Assembly (NCBI RefSeq): GCF_047663525.1
Contig: NC_092597.1
Location: 22,522,001-22,586,000, forward strand
Reading direction: 5' to 3'
From: Anas platyrhynchos
Taxonomy: Eukaryota > Chordata > Aves > Anseriformes > Anatidae
DNA: 64,000 bases
A program made the position numbers and the translations under genes. Of the stretch, positions 33,301 to 64,000 are shown in pieces (the stretch's first letter is position 1; every line of letters begins with the position of its first letter). The notes beneath the pieces were generated by a model. It was not told the origin of the DNA. It made no database searches and saw only the letters and a program-made list of their open reading frames with translations.

Positions 33301-36300
33301 GGTAACTCCTGCCAGTGACTCTGAACCCAGCAAAGACAAACAAAAGGCAGACGCACCACAGGATGGGCAGGTATTTGAAGGATCACAGGCAGTAAGAGCT
33401 CAGTCCACACCAAACTTCACGTAGACGCTTTCTCTCTCTCTCTCTCTCTCGAGCTTTTGGAATACAAACCAATGCATTTCCCATAATTAGCAACTATAAA
33501 TAGAGTATGTGCAGTGATGAGGTATAGCGATGAGTTGGTTTATACGTTTAAGCTTAAGACCAAAGACAAATCAGGTCTAAAACATGACACCAACTACTCC
33601 TACATGTATATAGCATTTTCTCCTCAGTTGACTCCTCTGAGGTTAGAGGGCTACTCCAAGATAAGGCAAGATCAATAACTGCCTGTATTGTGTACATCAG
33701 CATGACTTTGTGTTTCGTTTCCCTAATCCTGCCTTTCAATCGAGGAAATTTGGCTGTTCTGATGAGGAAAGATTTTCAAACAGACAGTAAATGTTCTACT
33801 TGTGCCAAAATCCTGCCTGAAAGTTCATTCTAGTTGACTTACACAAAATAGTTAACAATCACAAGTCCTCTCATCACCTAGAAGCATCTCCACCCAGACA
33901 GGCTATACCTGGATATTGTCCCACAACAACAAGATGTGGGCTGTGGTTACCATCAGCCACGTTACAAACGTGACCTCTGCCATGGCAAAGCTATGGTGAA
34001 TAAATGCTGTGCAGCACCTTGGTAGTGTGAAAGCATATTGGCTTTTTTTTTTCCCCCCAACCTACAGCCCTCTTCAGAGAGTGATAACTCAGAAGACAGC
34101 AGCTCTGAGAGCGAGGATGACAGTGATGACGACAGCACAGACGATGAAGAAAACGATGAGCCATTATCTCTTGAATGGCCAGAAACTAGGAAAAAACAAG
34201 CAATTTACCTTTTCCTCTTTCCCATTGTCTTCCCTCTCTGGAGCACTATGCCTGATGTTAGAAACCCAGTAAGTCTATCATTCTTCTGCTGCTGGATTCA
34301 TTAACCAAACTATAGATTTCCTCTCAGCAGGACCCCTCAGTTCTATTTTTCTGTCAAGAGTCTTTGTATACTTGAACTGCTGTTAATGCTGCAGAGGGTG
34401 GGGCAGGAGCCCTGGATGCAGCACAGCATAGTTCCAGATACTTAATAACCCACAAGTGACTAGCAACTATCAGTCATCTAATCAAGTTGACAGAAAAACA
34501 AACAAAAAACAACACAACAAATACAGAGACGGGGGTCCACATTAAAACAATTGATTGCAGTGAAGTAGTTCAGGTGATTAGTTTTAATTGAGGATTGTTA
34601 ACTTTTCTGAAACTTCTCAGTGTTTTTCTTTTCAAACTTGGTTTTAACAGGATTCAAAGAAATTCTTTGTCATCACGTTTTTTGGATCCATCATCTGGAT
34701 TGCAGTATTCTCTTACCTTATGGTGTGGTGGGCTCATCAGGTGAGGGGTTTATTTTCTGTCTGCAAACAAGACCATTTCAAAACAAGTAGATGGAAAGAT
34801 ACGGAACAGTGTGTCACTGTGGCATTTTATCTGATGAATTAGGGCTGCAGTCATCCATTAAAACAGTAGAAAATTTGTCAAAACCCAAAAGGGAATTTTC
34901 AATTTCATTCTTTTTGATTTGACAGTTCTTTTTCAAGAGCTTCCAAGGGAATTTGTGCATCAGTGAAAGGAAAAGTGCCACCAAGATTTATCTTAATACT
35001 TCCTATTCATTGATGAATGCATTTGTGCAGAACAAAATTATCCCTTACTTAATTAAAATTCTAGGGTAATACAGCTTCTGATTCTGAAGGCTGTTAAGTT
35101 ATCTCAACTCCTATTGCCTTAACATTTACCTGTTGTTCTGGAAAACAGATTTTTATATCTTGAAGATTCAATTTGTATTAAATGATCTATTGCACATTCA
35201 AAGCAGAGCTGATCCACCCATAAATCCAAAGACCATCATGTCCCAAAGCTCTTGGATAATACATAACCAATGTTAAATTTGGAGTAGGAAAGGTAGAATA
35301 TATCCAGAAGAGGCAAGTTTAGGACAGAGGATCATGCTGCACTGTAACTAACTTTAACTTCCTCGGTCTTGGCAACAGTGTGATCAGATGATTACTGTGA
35401 TCTATAGTATAGAGCAAAATAGAGATCAACATGCATTATAAAATCTAACTTTTTATCCTATAAAACAGAAAAATGTTACGATGGTTAAGGGGATGAGAAG
35501 TATTTCAATTCAAATATGGCACAAAACCTAGAAGGCTGAACAGAGCGATTAAATTCTGCCTTCCAACACTAACAGCTGTACTCTGTCACTGTCCTATTAG
35601 GTTGGTGAAACAATTGGAATATCGGAGGAAATTATGGGGTTAACCATACTGGCAGCAGGAACATCAATCCCTGACCTTATCACCAGTGTCATTGTCGCAC
35701 GGAAAGGCTTAGGTGACATGGCTGTCTCCAGCTCTGTAGGCAGCAATATCTTCGATATCACTGTTGGGTGAGTATTAGTTCATGTATTTATTTTTACTTT
35801 TTGAAAACCTAACCAAGCCAGGAAAGATAGGTTTTTGTAACTTGCTGCAGAGTAAATATTAAATTTGCAGATAGTTTAGATCATTGTTCTACAGCTTAAA
35901 ATAATGTTATTTAGTTTGAAATGGCACTACCATTTTCACCAAACTGTGAATCAGCAAATTACCAATCTTTCAGGACAAAATACAACTGATCTTTGGCTAA
36001 TGTCAAAGATTCACAGGCAGGATACTCATCCAGTCACTCAGAGACATTCAGTTTCTATGCAATCAAGGCTCGGTATCTGTGCCCCTTTCATCAATAAAGC
36101 ATCAAGACTGGATCTGTGCCTGTATCTTCCATCAATAACACATCAGGACTTACTCTTTCATGAGAGCACGCAGAGACACTAAGTTCACAGTTATTATTTT
36201 AAAAACCCTTTTAGATACTTGGATTGCATTATGATAGTGTATACATTATCCAAATGCAATTTTTCCATGCCAACATCATCAGATTCATGCTGAGTTATAC

Positions 36301-36667
36301 CAAATGCAATCATGCATTGTTTTTCCCCTGTAAAACTTTAGAAAAATTGCTTATTTATAATGCAGAAAACAAGCTGTCTTCAAACACTTATTTCAACTAC
36401 TTTTCCTTTACTTGCAGTTTGCCAGTTCCTTGGTTTCTTTATTCAGTCTTCAACGGATTCGGTCCAGTTGCAGTTAGTAGCAATGGTTTGTTTTGTGCAA
36501 TTGTTCTCCTTTTTCTGATGCTCCTATTCGTGATCATCTCAATTGCTGCGTGTAGGTGGAAAATGAACAAAATACTCGGGCTCACTATGTTTGCTCTTTA
36601 CTTTGTGTTTTTAATCATCAGCGTGATGTTAGAAGACAGGATAATATCCTGCCCAGTATCTGTATGA
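23463..36667 (+). CDS. SLC24A1: SLC24A1 (NCKX1), rod photoreceptor Na+/Ca2+,K+ exchanger 1 (complete, exons joined)
   Basis: SLC24A1 is the plasma-membrane exchanger that extrudes Ca2+ and K+ against Na+ in rod outer segments, working with the CNG channel. Nine coding exons: 23463-24386, 25436-25498, 26040-26148, 31725-31811, 33267-33370, 34068-34268, 34651-34740, 35601-35767 and 36418-36667. They sum to 1995 nt, 664 residues plus stop. A basic N-terminus and hydrophobic segment (14-27) act as signal or anchor. Then comes a Ser/Thr-rich extracellular loop with N-glycosylation sequons (NKT, NVT, NAS), alpha-1 repeat ([13 protein letters not shown], 173-185), and a cytoplasmic loop with an acidic Asp/Glu/Ser stretch. 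The C-terminal half holds alpha-2 ([13 protein letters not shown], 539-551) and GSNIFD, whose Asp (578) matches the K+-coupling Asp of NCKX2. The ending ISCPVSV fits NCKX1. Mammalian NCKX1 is about 1100 residues; both loops are much shorter here. The start chosen is the first ATG before the anchor. Confidence 0.97.
24387..25435 (+). other. SLC24A1: SLC24A1 intron after first coding exon
   Basis: 1.05 kb. A 184-codon open frame at 24239-24793 overlaps the exon end in another frame and looks like chance. No repeat recognised. Confidence 0.6.
25436..25498 (+). CDS. SLC24A1: SLC24A1 coding exon, start of cytoplasmic loop
   Basis: 21 codons, phase 0/0: [20 protein letters not shown] plus Q. Acceptor TGCATGCAG, donor CAG|GTAGGT. 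Its small size and charged content fit the NCKX1 loop. Confidence 0.93.
26040..26148 (+). CDS. SLC24A1: SLC24A1 coding exon, cytoplasmic loop
   Basis: 109 nt (36 codons + 1): [20 protein letters not shown] then [16 protein letters not shown]. This LHNS...IFQLM..HTLDPL stretch is shared by NCKX1 and NCKX2. Acceptor TTTCTGTAG, donor GGAG|GTGAGT. Confidence 0.96.
26331..26480 (+). mobile_element. CR1 LINE 3' fragment (sense, internally deleted)
   Basis: Contains two recognisable CR1 parts: a block resembling ctctctgagcagcctgttcc-type sequence, and the terminal block GGAACTAGATGATCTTTAAG with AACCAAACCATTCTGTGATT at its end. The spacing between them is shorter than in the usual CR1 consensus. 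It is an old 5'-truncated insertion in an SLC24A1 intron. Left limit approximate. Confidence 0.85.
29231..29266. repeat. Short (AAGTTAGT)n-like tandem repeat
   Basis: Repeated aagttagt/aagtaagtt units in an SLC24A1 intron. Seen directly. Confidence 0.8.
31725..31811 (+). CDS. SLC24A1: SLC24A1 coding exon, cytoplasmic loop
   Basis: 87 nt (2 + 28 codons + 1): [20 protein letters not shown] then AGQGSKSE. Acceptor CATTCACAG, donor GAAG|GTGAGT. It sits after a 5.6 kb intron. Confidence 0.92.
31812..33266 (+). other. SLC24A1: SLC24A1 intron
   Basis: 1.45 kb between two loop exons. Nothing recognised. Confidence 0.55.
33267..33370 (+). CDS. SLC24A1: SLC24A1 coding exon, cytoplasmic loop, with internal alternative donor
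   Basis: 104 nt (2 + 34 codons): [20 protein letters not shown] then [14 protein letters not shown]. Acceptor CTTTAG, donor CAG|GTATTT. A stronger, in-frame donor CAG|GTAACT lies inside at 33301/33302. Confidence 0.9.
33430..33450. repeat. (TC)n microsatellite
   Basis: About ten TC units, 60 nt downstream of the donor of the alternatively spliceable SLC24A1 exon. Confidence 0.95.
34068..34268 (+). CDS. SLC24A1: SLC24A1 coding exon, acidic stretch and next membrane segment
   Basis: 67 codons, phase 0/0. A Ser/Asp/Glu run (residues about 430-460) ends in [20 protein letters not shown], then [19 protein letters not shown]. Acceptor CCAACCTACAG after a T/C tract, donor CCA|GTAAGT. Confidence 0.96.
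34651..34740 (+). CDS. SLC24A1: SLC24A1 coding exon
   Basis: 30 codons, phase 0/0: [20 protein letters not shown] then [10 protein letters not shown]. Acceptor TTTTAACAG, donor CAG|GTGAGG. Confidence 0.97.
35601..35767 (+). CDS. SLC24A1: SLC24A1 coding exon, alpha-2 repeat
   Basis: 167 nt (55 codons + 2): [40 protein letters not shown] and [16 protein letters not shown]. Contains the ion-binding residues of the second alpha repeat. Acceptor CTATTAG, donor TTGG|GTGAGT. Confidence 0.98.
36418..36667 (+). CDS. SLC24A1: SLC24A1 last coding exon and stop
   Basis: 1 + 83 codons including [43 protein letters not shown], and the end [14 protein letters not shown]. Acceptor TTACTTGCAG. Confidence 0.98.
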
Positions 36668-36895
36668 CATCCGGACGCTCCAATGTGTGTAAGCATACAT
36701 CTAAAAATCAAAAGGGGTTCAAGGTAGCTATTGTTCTACTGAATCAAAGCAACCTGAATTGTAACAAATTTACTGAGATTAAAATATATTTAACATACTA
36801 AAAAAAAATAATCTTGAGTGGTTTGTCTACTTCTACTGTTTTTCTTTAGCATATGAAAAAGACCAGATAATAAAACGACCAGTACCAAATAATGA
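36668..36895 (+). other. SLC24A1: SLC24A1 3'UTR (short form)
   Basis: About 230 nt from the stop codon to the AATAAA at 36869-36874. A longer form could reach the AATAAA at 37927. Confidence 0.6.
36869..36874 (+). terminator. SLC24A1: SLC24A1 poly(A) signal AATAAA
   Basis: Canonical hexamer about 200 nt past the stop codon, on the gene's strand. Confidence 0.6.
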
Positions 36896-37945
36896 ACATG
36901 TTTAGGCACTCCTCTAAGGGCCTACACATGATATTGATGCATCAGGTTTTCGGTGTGGCTGATCCTCTTAAGGTAATGGAACTGATTTTCAGCACAGAAT
37001 GTTTACTCATTAAAATTGTATTTTCAGAATCACGCTGTTTTATCTAATAAGCTGCTTAAATTCAAAATCAATGATCTTTACTTAATGGGAAGAGAGTCAG
37101 ACCTTTATGGTTTGCCCTTACAGAACTACACTGCTCAGAAGCCCTGTGTAGAGACACGTTCTGCATCTCAGAAATGAACTCCCTCAAATTGCGTAAAAGC
37201 AATGAGCACACCAGTTCCAGAGGTTTGTGTTGTAGCTAGTTTGCCATGACTTCCCTACACGGAGACAGTTTTCATCCTTCCAGGTGAAAGCCACTATAAA
37301 GCATCTATAATCAATATTCTTCACCTACGTCCAAGAAACTGTACACAGAATATGCGAAGCATACCTGAAGCATACCTTCTTGCTGCCCCCCCAAGACTAT
37401 TCGAAGTGTAGTAATAAGGTTTTCAAGGAAAAAGCAAAACAGTAAGTTATTTCTGCATGCAGAAGAACACGGGATTCGAGAATTGCACAGCAACCATGGA
37501 AGCTATCCATATGGCTTCTTTTAAATTGTGATCAGATGCAATACAATCCCCTAAAAGTTACGGTAAGTGCTACCAACAGCGTGATATTACATGAAGTGAC
37601 ATCTTACGTTAAAGAGACCAAACAGATCTGGGTTAGAATATCACATTACTGCTAGTAAAAAGCTAAAACCAGGAATCAGACATACTACAACAAGAGGAAG
37701 CTGAAAGAGTTGAGTTCTGTTTTCATCCTGACACTGATCTCTGAAATTTACAGATCCTTGTTCCCAGCACTAACTCTTGTTGTTAGTGCTGTCTTCTATC
37801 TAACCAGTATGAAAAATGCCACTAGCATCAACTATCAACAAACCTGAAAGGTTTATTGTTAACGATGTCTCCTGTGAGCATACAATATAGTTGAGCTGCA
37901 GACATTCCTGTCACTCTAATCCAGCCAATAAAGTGTTAATGAAAA
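36896..37945. other. SLC24A1-DENND4A tail-to-tail spacer
   Basis: About 1 kb with no coding signal. It may be partly transcribed as distal 3'UTR of either gene. AATAAA occurs on + at 37927-37932, and on - at 37852-37857 and 37968-37973. Confidence 0.6.
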
Positions 37946-37967
37946 TAACCAGAAGGATTTTAAGCTT

Positions 37968-37973
37968 TTTATT
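37968..37973 (-). terminator. DENND4A: DENND4A distal poly(A) signal (AATAAA on - strand)
   Basis: TTTATT on + reads AATAAA on -. It gives a 3'UTR of about 3.7 kb. A further copy at 37852-37857 is an alternative end. Confidence 0.6.
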
Positions 37974-40900
37974 GACTCACTGTAAAACTTTTTTGGATGA
38001 GACAAAAAAAATTTAACATTGTGAACACTGACTTGCATATTTTAAAGGAACTACAAACCAAAGCAAACATCCAACATACTGTATTTTTGGTAAATAAAAT
38101 TTAAACATTACATATTTACAAATCTACAACCATTCATTTAAAAAGTGCTGCTTGCAGACTAACAAAGTACCATTTTTAAATTGCAATGAGATAATTTCCA
38201 GAAATACCCTTCTCTTATTACTATTTGCATCTCCCATTTGTTATACAAAGATTTTACGTGCAGGAATTGCCTTTTTCTTGGGGGTACAAATCGCTTAACT
38301 AGTCATTGGAAATCTAATCCATCAGGCTGTAACTGTACCAACAGCAAACCTCAAAATGGGAAATAGCAGTGTCAGAGAAACAGCACGATTTCTATTCACA
38401 TTTCACTATTTCATCTCCAATAATTATTCCAGTGGAACCATAAGTAAAGCAAAATATATATTGCACTGCAAATGTATAACCTTTAAGGTTTTTGACAGAA
38501 GCATTATTTAGTACACAAAAGGAGAAAATTCAGTTCATACAAAATTTTAAATTGAAAATATGTCTCAAATATTTATCCATCTTTGCGGTACTGGAAAATA
38601 TACTCAAATCGCTTTACTAATAAAGGACAGTGAGATTTGAAAACTGTTTCAACATTGAACTGTATGATGCTTAAAAATTATCCACCCAGGACCTACATTT
38701 TGAACATCGTGATATGAATGAGGAAAATTTCCCACTTAAAGTATAACAACTATTCCAACTACATCTTTTATAATATTTGTACAGTGGACTGACTTGCAAC
38801 AGACTTTATAAAACAATTCATTAAGTATAATGATTTCACTCGATGAACTACTACATGATACTAATTTAAAAGCACACCCAAATGAACATCAGCAATGCTT
38901 CAGGAGTGCAACTCTGAGGATGCGAGATTGTTTATCTTAATGATGTGTACACAAATCCTTTCCATGATACAGCATATACTCTTCTGATAATACTGACAGG
39001 ACTGTTGATATCTGAATGAAGTGGCAAACTTGGCATTATAAATACGAAGACAGTTGGAATAACTTACAGCTAAGTCGGGACTAGAATGGTGGAAGCGGGC
39101 CAAATTACAAGTGTTGCATCTATTCTTGTGCTAGCACACAGTTACAGTGTAATGTCCTAGTAAACGAGAGGCGGTTAGAGATAAGGCTCAGTTGCTTCTG
39201 TCAGACTAAAATAGCGTGTGTGAAGCTTGCTTCATAGCTCAGTACCTCTAACACACCACAGCAGCTCTGGAAAAAGCATTTGCCTTCCTTCATGGCTTGA
39301 AGGTGCTATAAAACAGCGGCTGCCCCAAGTGGTAAATGATGTGGGAAACAAAACTGCAGAGAGCTGGGAGCACTACACTGTACACAGCACAAATAGGGAT
39401 GAGTTTATATACACAGCAATTACTGTATGCAGCTTTTACTTGGTAAATACAGTGTAGATACTGTACAGAGCAGAGCGTACATGCACACTAAGGTATTTAC
39501 AATGAATGTTAAAAAATAATCTGGTATTTTCCCAATACCTTGGAAGAATGAAGTGGGTACGTGTTCACCCTACACTGATAGTGAACAATGTACCCAGGTG
39601 AAAAAGTAGGTATAGCTCATGCATGAGGAATACTTTACAAGTGTGGCAGTACAAACGAGAGCATCACAAATTGTTAAAATAAATTAAACGTGAAAAACGT
39701 TGGTAAGTGTAACATTGCCAGCTCCACCTCAGAGTGGGGGGAACTTCAAAAAAAACACAACAAACAGACCAAAAACTCAGCTACATAATTAGCAGCAGGC
39801 TAGAGAAGAGGCATTCAATACCCAACAAAAGTTGTATCCAGCAAGACTGCATTTACACTTCAAGATGCAATTACCTGCAGCTCCACAAATTTTAAGTCTG
39901 TTCTCCTTAGGGCAGCAGCTTCTTACTACTGTAGAGTGGACTGGGAAGAAGTTACATAGACCATCATAGAGGCTTAAATGAGAAGTAGTGCTGCTAAGAG
40001 GCTCACTGTTTCATTTAGTAAAGTAAATGTGAGCTTTAAAGTTTATGTCCTTTCAGGCTACCTAAATATTGCTGTATTATCACGCTTGCAAACTAAAGAT
40101 ATTTAAAAAAAAAATACCTGCTGGTAAGCAGACCAAGATACAAGACCTACAGGAACAGATGAATATTTAGAATTACATGTATTACAACAACAACTAAAAG
40201 AAATTACAACTGGAGAATCATTAAAGAAAAAAATAAAGGTATTTGTTAAAGTCTAGCTTAATTTGTTTAGGGCATTTTGTACAATTCAGTGGCTCTTTTC
40301 CCACCTCCATACAAGACTTCTGATATTTTCTCTGTAAGCCTGCCTTCTGGTGTGAAGTTGCTATGTGATGGAGAACACTTTTTTTTTTTTTTGAAATCTG
40401 TAGAACAAGAAAACATAATTCAAAAAGCCATGTCTCCACCACAAGGACTGACATAGCATTATTCTTCACAGAAAAGAAAAAGTTTTGCCTGTGAAAGAAA
40501 GACCAGACATTCCAAGTACATTTAACTATTCACAATATGCCACAATAAGTTACATTCCCTATATATTCCCTGTAGCAAGGTTGCTTTATCTACTGTAGTT
40601 AAAAGCTTTGGATTAGCATTATATATGCGCCATATTTAGTGTGTTTGAAACACATCCACCAAGACTCTGAACACTGCATTTTTATGAAGAACTTCTTGCA
40701 TGCTGTTATTTGCTTTGTATCATGTCTGTTATGAGGTCACGTTAGCAAATATCAACTGCTGAGATGTACTGATGCCATAAAATCATCTGTAGGACTCTTC
40801 AATATGCTACAGACTCTCTCTTTACTGGGGAGCAAGGGAAAACAGGAGAGAAAGATATTCCTACAGAATTGTTTTACAGAGATATCAGTGTGTTGTTAGT

Positions 40901-41323
40901 AGAGTTCTACAGAAATTCACCATTCCTTCCTGCTGATTGCTGTGGTAACACGTTTTCCATGTGTGCATGACAGAAATCCTGTATCTAGAGTACTGTCTAG
41001 GTGAAGGTTTACATTTTCTGTTCTGCTTTAAAAAAAAAAATCACTCTTCAAAAGTAACTGGACAAGTTACTATAAATAGCAGAGTCCTGCAAAACAAATA
41101 AGCACTGTATTGCTTATTCAGCAAGTCCATTTAAAATTCACTCCAGTAATTTAAAAAAAATAAAAAAATATCAACTTACTATAAACAATTTAAAATATGT
41201 ATAATACAACTTTGTATGCTCTTCATAACATCATGAATATTCTATGTAAACAATAGATTTCGAAAAATTTGCTTTGCTCATGTTAGTTTCAGTGCATTGT
41301 TTCTGTCCACCTGTTTTATCATT

Positions 41324-41344
41324 TTTATTTTATTTTTTTTTATT
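41324..41344 (-). terminator. DENND4A: DENND4A proximal poly(A) signal cluster
   Basis: AATAAA on - at 41324-41329, 41329-41334 and 41339-41344, about 300 nt after the stop. The cluster could simply reflect a T-rich low-complexity tract. Confidence 0.4.
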
Positions 41345-41640
41345 TTTAAATAAGGGAACTGTATTATGTTGTCCCAAGTTAGAAAACTCATTTTGTTTAG
41401 AATCTTCCTTTCTATACATTGGTTTGCACTACGGGCAAAGGACAGGGAAATAATATTTGGCCCATGCTTCACTCTGTCCATTTCCACAACTGTAGATAGG
41501 CCCAATTTTTCCAAGGCCGTCTACCACGGTACACTCGTACTTAGGTTCTTGAACACTGAAGACTGAGATGTTCCTTGTGACTGAAGTGGTTATTTTACAC
41601 AGGTATACACCATAGATATCTCCTCTTTATCTAGGTATAT

Positions 41641-62253
<20,613 letters not shown>

Positions 62254-64000
62254 CTGGAAAAACGAAGGGAAAAAAAGTATGAGTATACACTGGAAATATG
62301 TTTGTGTATAGACTTGTATCCAGATTTTTCTATCCCACCATAGTAACGGGAAAGCATATACAATTTGCTCCACTGGAACAGTGCTGAGAAGGACTGAAAA
62401 CCAACTAACAAAGTCAAACTTGATTTACTGTATGGAGATTTGATTACAGACATTCAACCAACACCTATTATTTCAGGATAATCATTGTGGAGACACAGTT
62501 TAGCACTGAAATCGATCCACATAGAACTCAAGAAAGATGAATGGATTAACAGAATTAAGCACTTGCCGTCACACATTTTACCACTACACATGCTACGTTC
62601 TAAATTGCAGTTATTTAAACTAGGATAATGACTAGAATGCTGATAATATCCTGAAATAAACTTGACATAACTGCTTTGCATTTAGTGCACAGAGATTCAG
62701 ACTTTACTACATTGTTATCACAATGAAAAAAATACAATTTTTGTCACCAGAGGGCACCAGCAAGCCTTGAGACCCTACCAGTCAAAGTTGGAAAAACCGT
62801 CAGCATGTTTGACACTTTTTTCCTGTAAAAACAAGTTAGTTCTATTTTGTCCTAAGAAAACATCCAGAAAATCAGTTAAAGGTAAAATGGAAACAGAAAT
62901 AATTGCAAATAAGAAACTATTGCCGTTAATGAATATGTATCAAATTAGACAAATAACAAAGGAAATGTACAAATGTTTTCCTCTTAACCAAAACCTAAAC
63001 AAAACATTACCGCAGTCTAGTTTGAATCAGTTCCTAAAAGCTTCAGAGTAGAACTACTGTACAAGCTTGATATCAGCATAAAATCCGTAAATCCTATTTA
63101 TGGATGCTTAATGTATACAGTCTTCTTGAAATCTACACAGAACTACTGAAATTGAGCCTATAAGTAAGAAAGTTTAAAAGAAAAAGGTCCTAAGTTTTTA
63201 GTTAGGCATAATAATGCTGAAAGACTGCTGCCAACAAAAGGATAATAAAGAACACTGACCAAAGACTTTGAGAATGAAATTGCATTAAGTATACACCAAA
63301 TATATTAAGCATTCTACTGAAATGCAAGAGTAAATCTGAAATACATGTACAGGCTACTTTTTTTTTTTTAATCTGAATTAGAAGTCTTACCCTCTTTTCT
63401 GTAGAAAAGACTATTTCTGTATCACATTATCACATGAAAATAAATACTACTTTGAGTATCATAACAATACTGAGATGGAAATACCTACTCAGAAGCCAAA
63501 ACAGATGATCTGTGTTTGTGGTTTCATTCCAGTCTTGCCTTTGGGCAAAAATTCTGGACAAAAGCTACTTTTGTCTTCCTTGTGCTACTATAGTTTCTGT
63601 ATGTTGGCTATTGATACCATTTCCCAATGGTTTTAACAGAGCACTGCTGTCCCTTACTAATACTTCAAATGCTAGATAATTAGCATGATAGAAAAATGTC
63701 AGGCTCTACACAGATCTGAAGGAGAAATACTAATACATTTATTTTGTTAATGATGGAATTATTTTAAATCTTAATTAAGACTCTAATTCATGAAAAGTTT
63801 GCATCTCTAATTCTCAGTATCAAGTTCTTATACTGCACATTGATGTGGGCTATAATTTCATTGATACAGTTTTCAAGCAGATGTCCATCTGAAGACATTA
63901 AAATTTCTTTAACACTAAGAAAGCCAATCAGGAAAAACTAAGATGATTATTCTCCTCTAGGGAACCAATGAAACAAACCATAATATGGTTAATCCAGGAA
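62254..64000 (-). other. DENND4A: DENND4A intron (partial, runs off the window)
   Basis: 1.75 kb to the window end with no exon I can support on the - strand. The preceding DENND4A exon should lie further right. A T run occurs at about 63358-63370. Confidence 0.55.

Larger units (their letters stand above)
37946..41640 (-). other. DENND4A: DENND4A 3' untranslated region
   Basis: About 3.7 kb, AT-rich, with no credible ORF on either strand. Three overlapping AATAAA copies at 41324-41344 may give a very short form. Two Pumilio-type TGTAAATA motifs (- strand) occur at 38113-38120 and 39494-39501. The extent is inferred from the distal poly(A) signal. Confidence 0.6.

Noticed and set aside
62454-62681. 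75-codon - strand open frame upstream of the first visible DENND4A exon
   Set aside because: Its sequence does not resemble DENN-domain protein and lacks a suitable donor in phase.

Overview
This window is vertebrate nuclear DNA, most likely from a bird. It is made of small exons with canonical GT-AG splice junctions, separated by AT-rich introns. It carries two truncated CR1-type retroposon tails, the typical dispersed repeat of birds and other sauropsids. The protein-coding content matches a gene block I know from human 15q22.31. There are no operons, no CRISPR array, no phage or plasmid features, and no recognised tRNA or rRNA.

Layout, left to right. (1) HACD3 (PTPLAD1), + strand: the window opens in one of its introns, and eight coding exons run from 1159 to the stop at 7026, followed by a 3'UTR to about 8980. 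(2) INTS14 (VWA9), - strand: eleven coding exons from the ATG at 19634 down to the stop at 9739. They encode a complete 518-residue protein, with a non-coding leader exon in the CpG island at about 19.88-20.44 kb. (3) A 3 kb head-to-head spacer. (4) SLC24A1 (NCKX1, rod Na+/Ca2+,K+ exchanger), + strand: nine coding exons from 23463 to 36667, encoding 664 residues. (5) A short tail-to-tail spacer. (6) DENND4A, - strand: 21 coding exons from 62253 down to the stop at 41641, with a long 3'UTR reaching about 37.95 kb. The N-terminal part of DENND4A lies beyond the right edge of the window.

Gene order and orientation alternate (+ - + -), giving a convergent, a divergent and a second convergent junction. 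The four proteins do not form one pathway: very-long-chain fatty acid elongation in the ER (HACD3), snRNA 3' processing and transcription attenuation (INTS14, Integrator), photoreceptor Ca2+ extrusion (SLC24A1), and Rab GTPase activation (DENND4A). Their adjacency is conserved synteny rather than functional clustering.

Exon boundaries were set by hand. Splice sites and codon phases were required to agree across each junction, and the summed coding lengths are in frame for all four genes. I found no previously undescribed system. The most useful oddities are a GC-AG intron in HACD3, an in-frame alternative donor and a weak donor in SLC24A1, upstream ORFs in the INTS14 leader, facing poly(A) signals at both convergent junctions, and a cysteine cluster in DENND4A.
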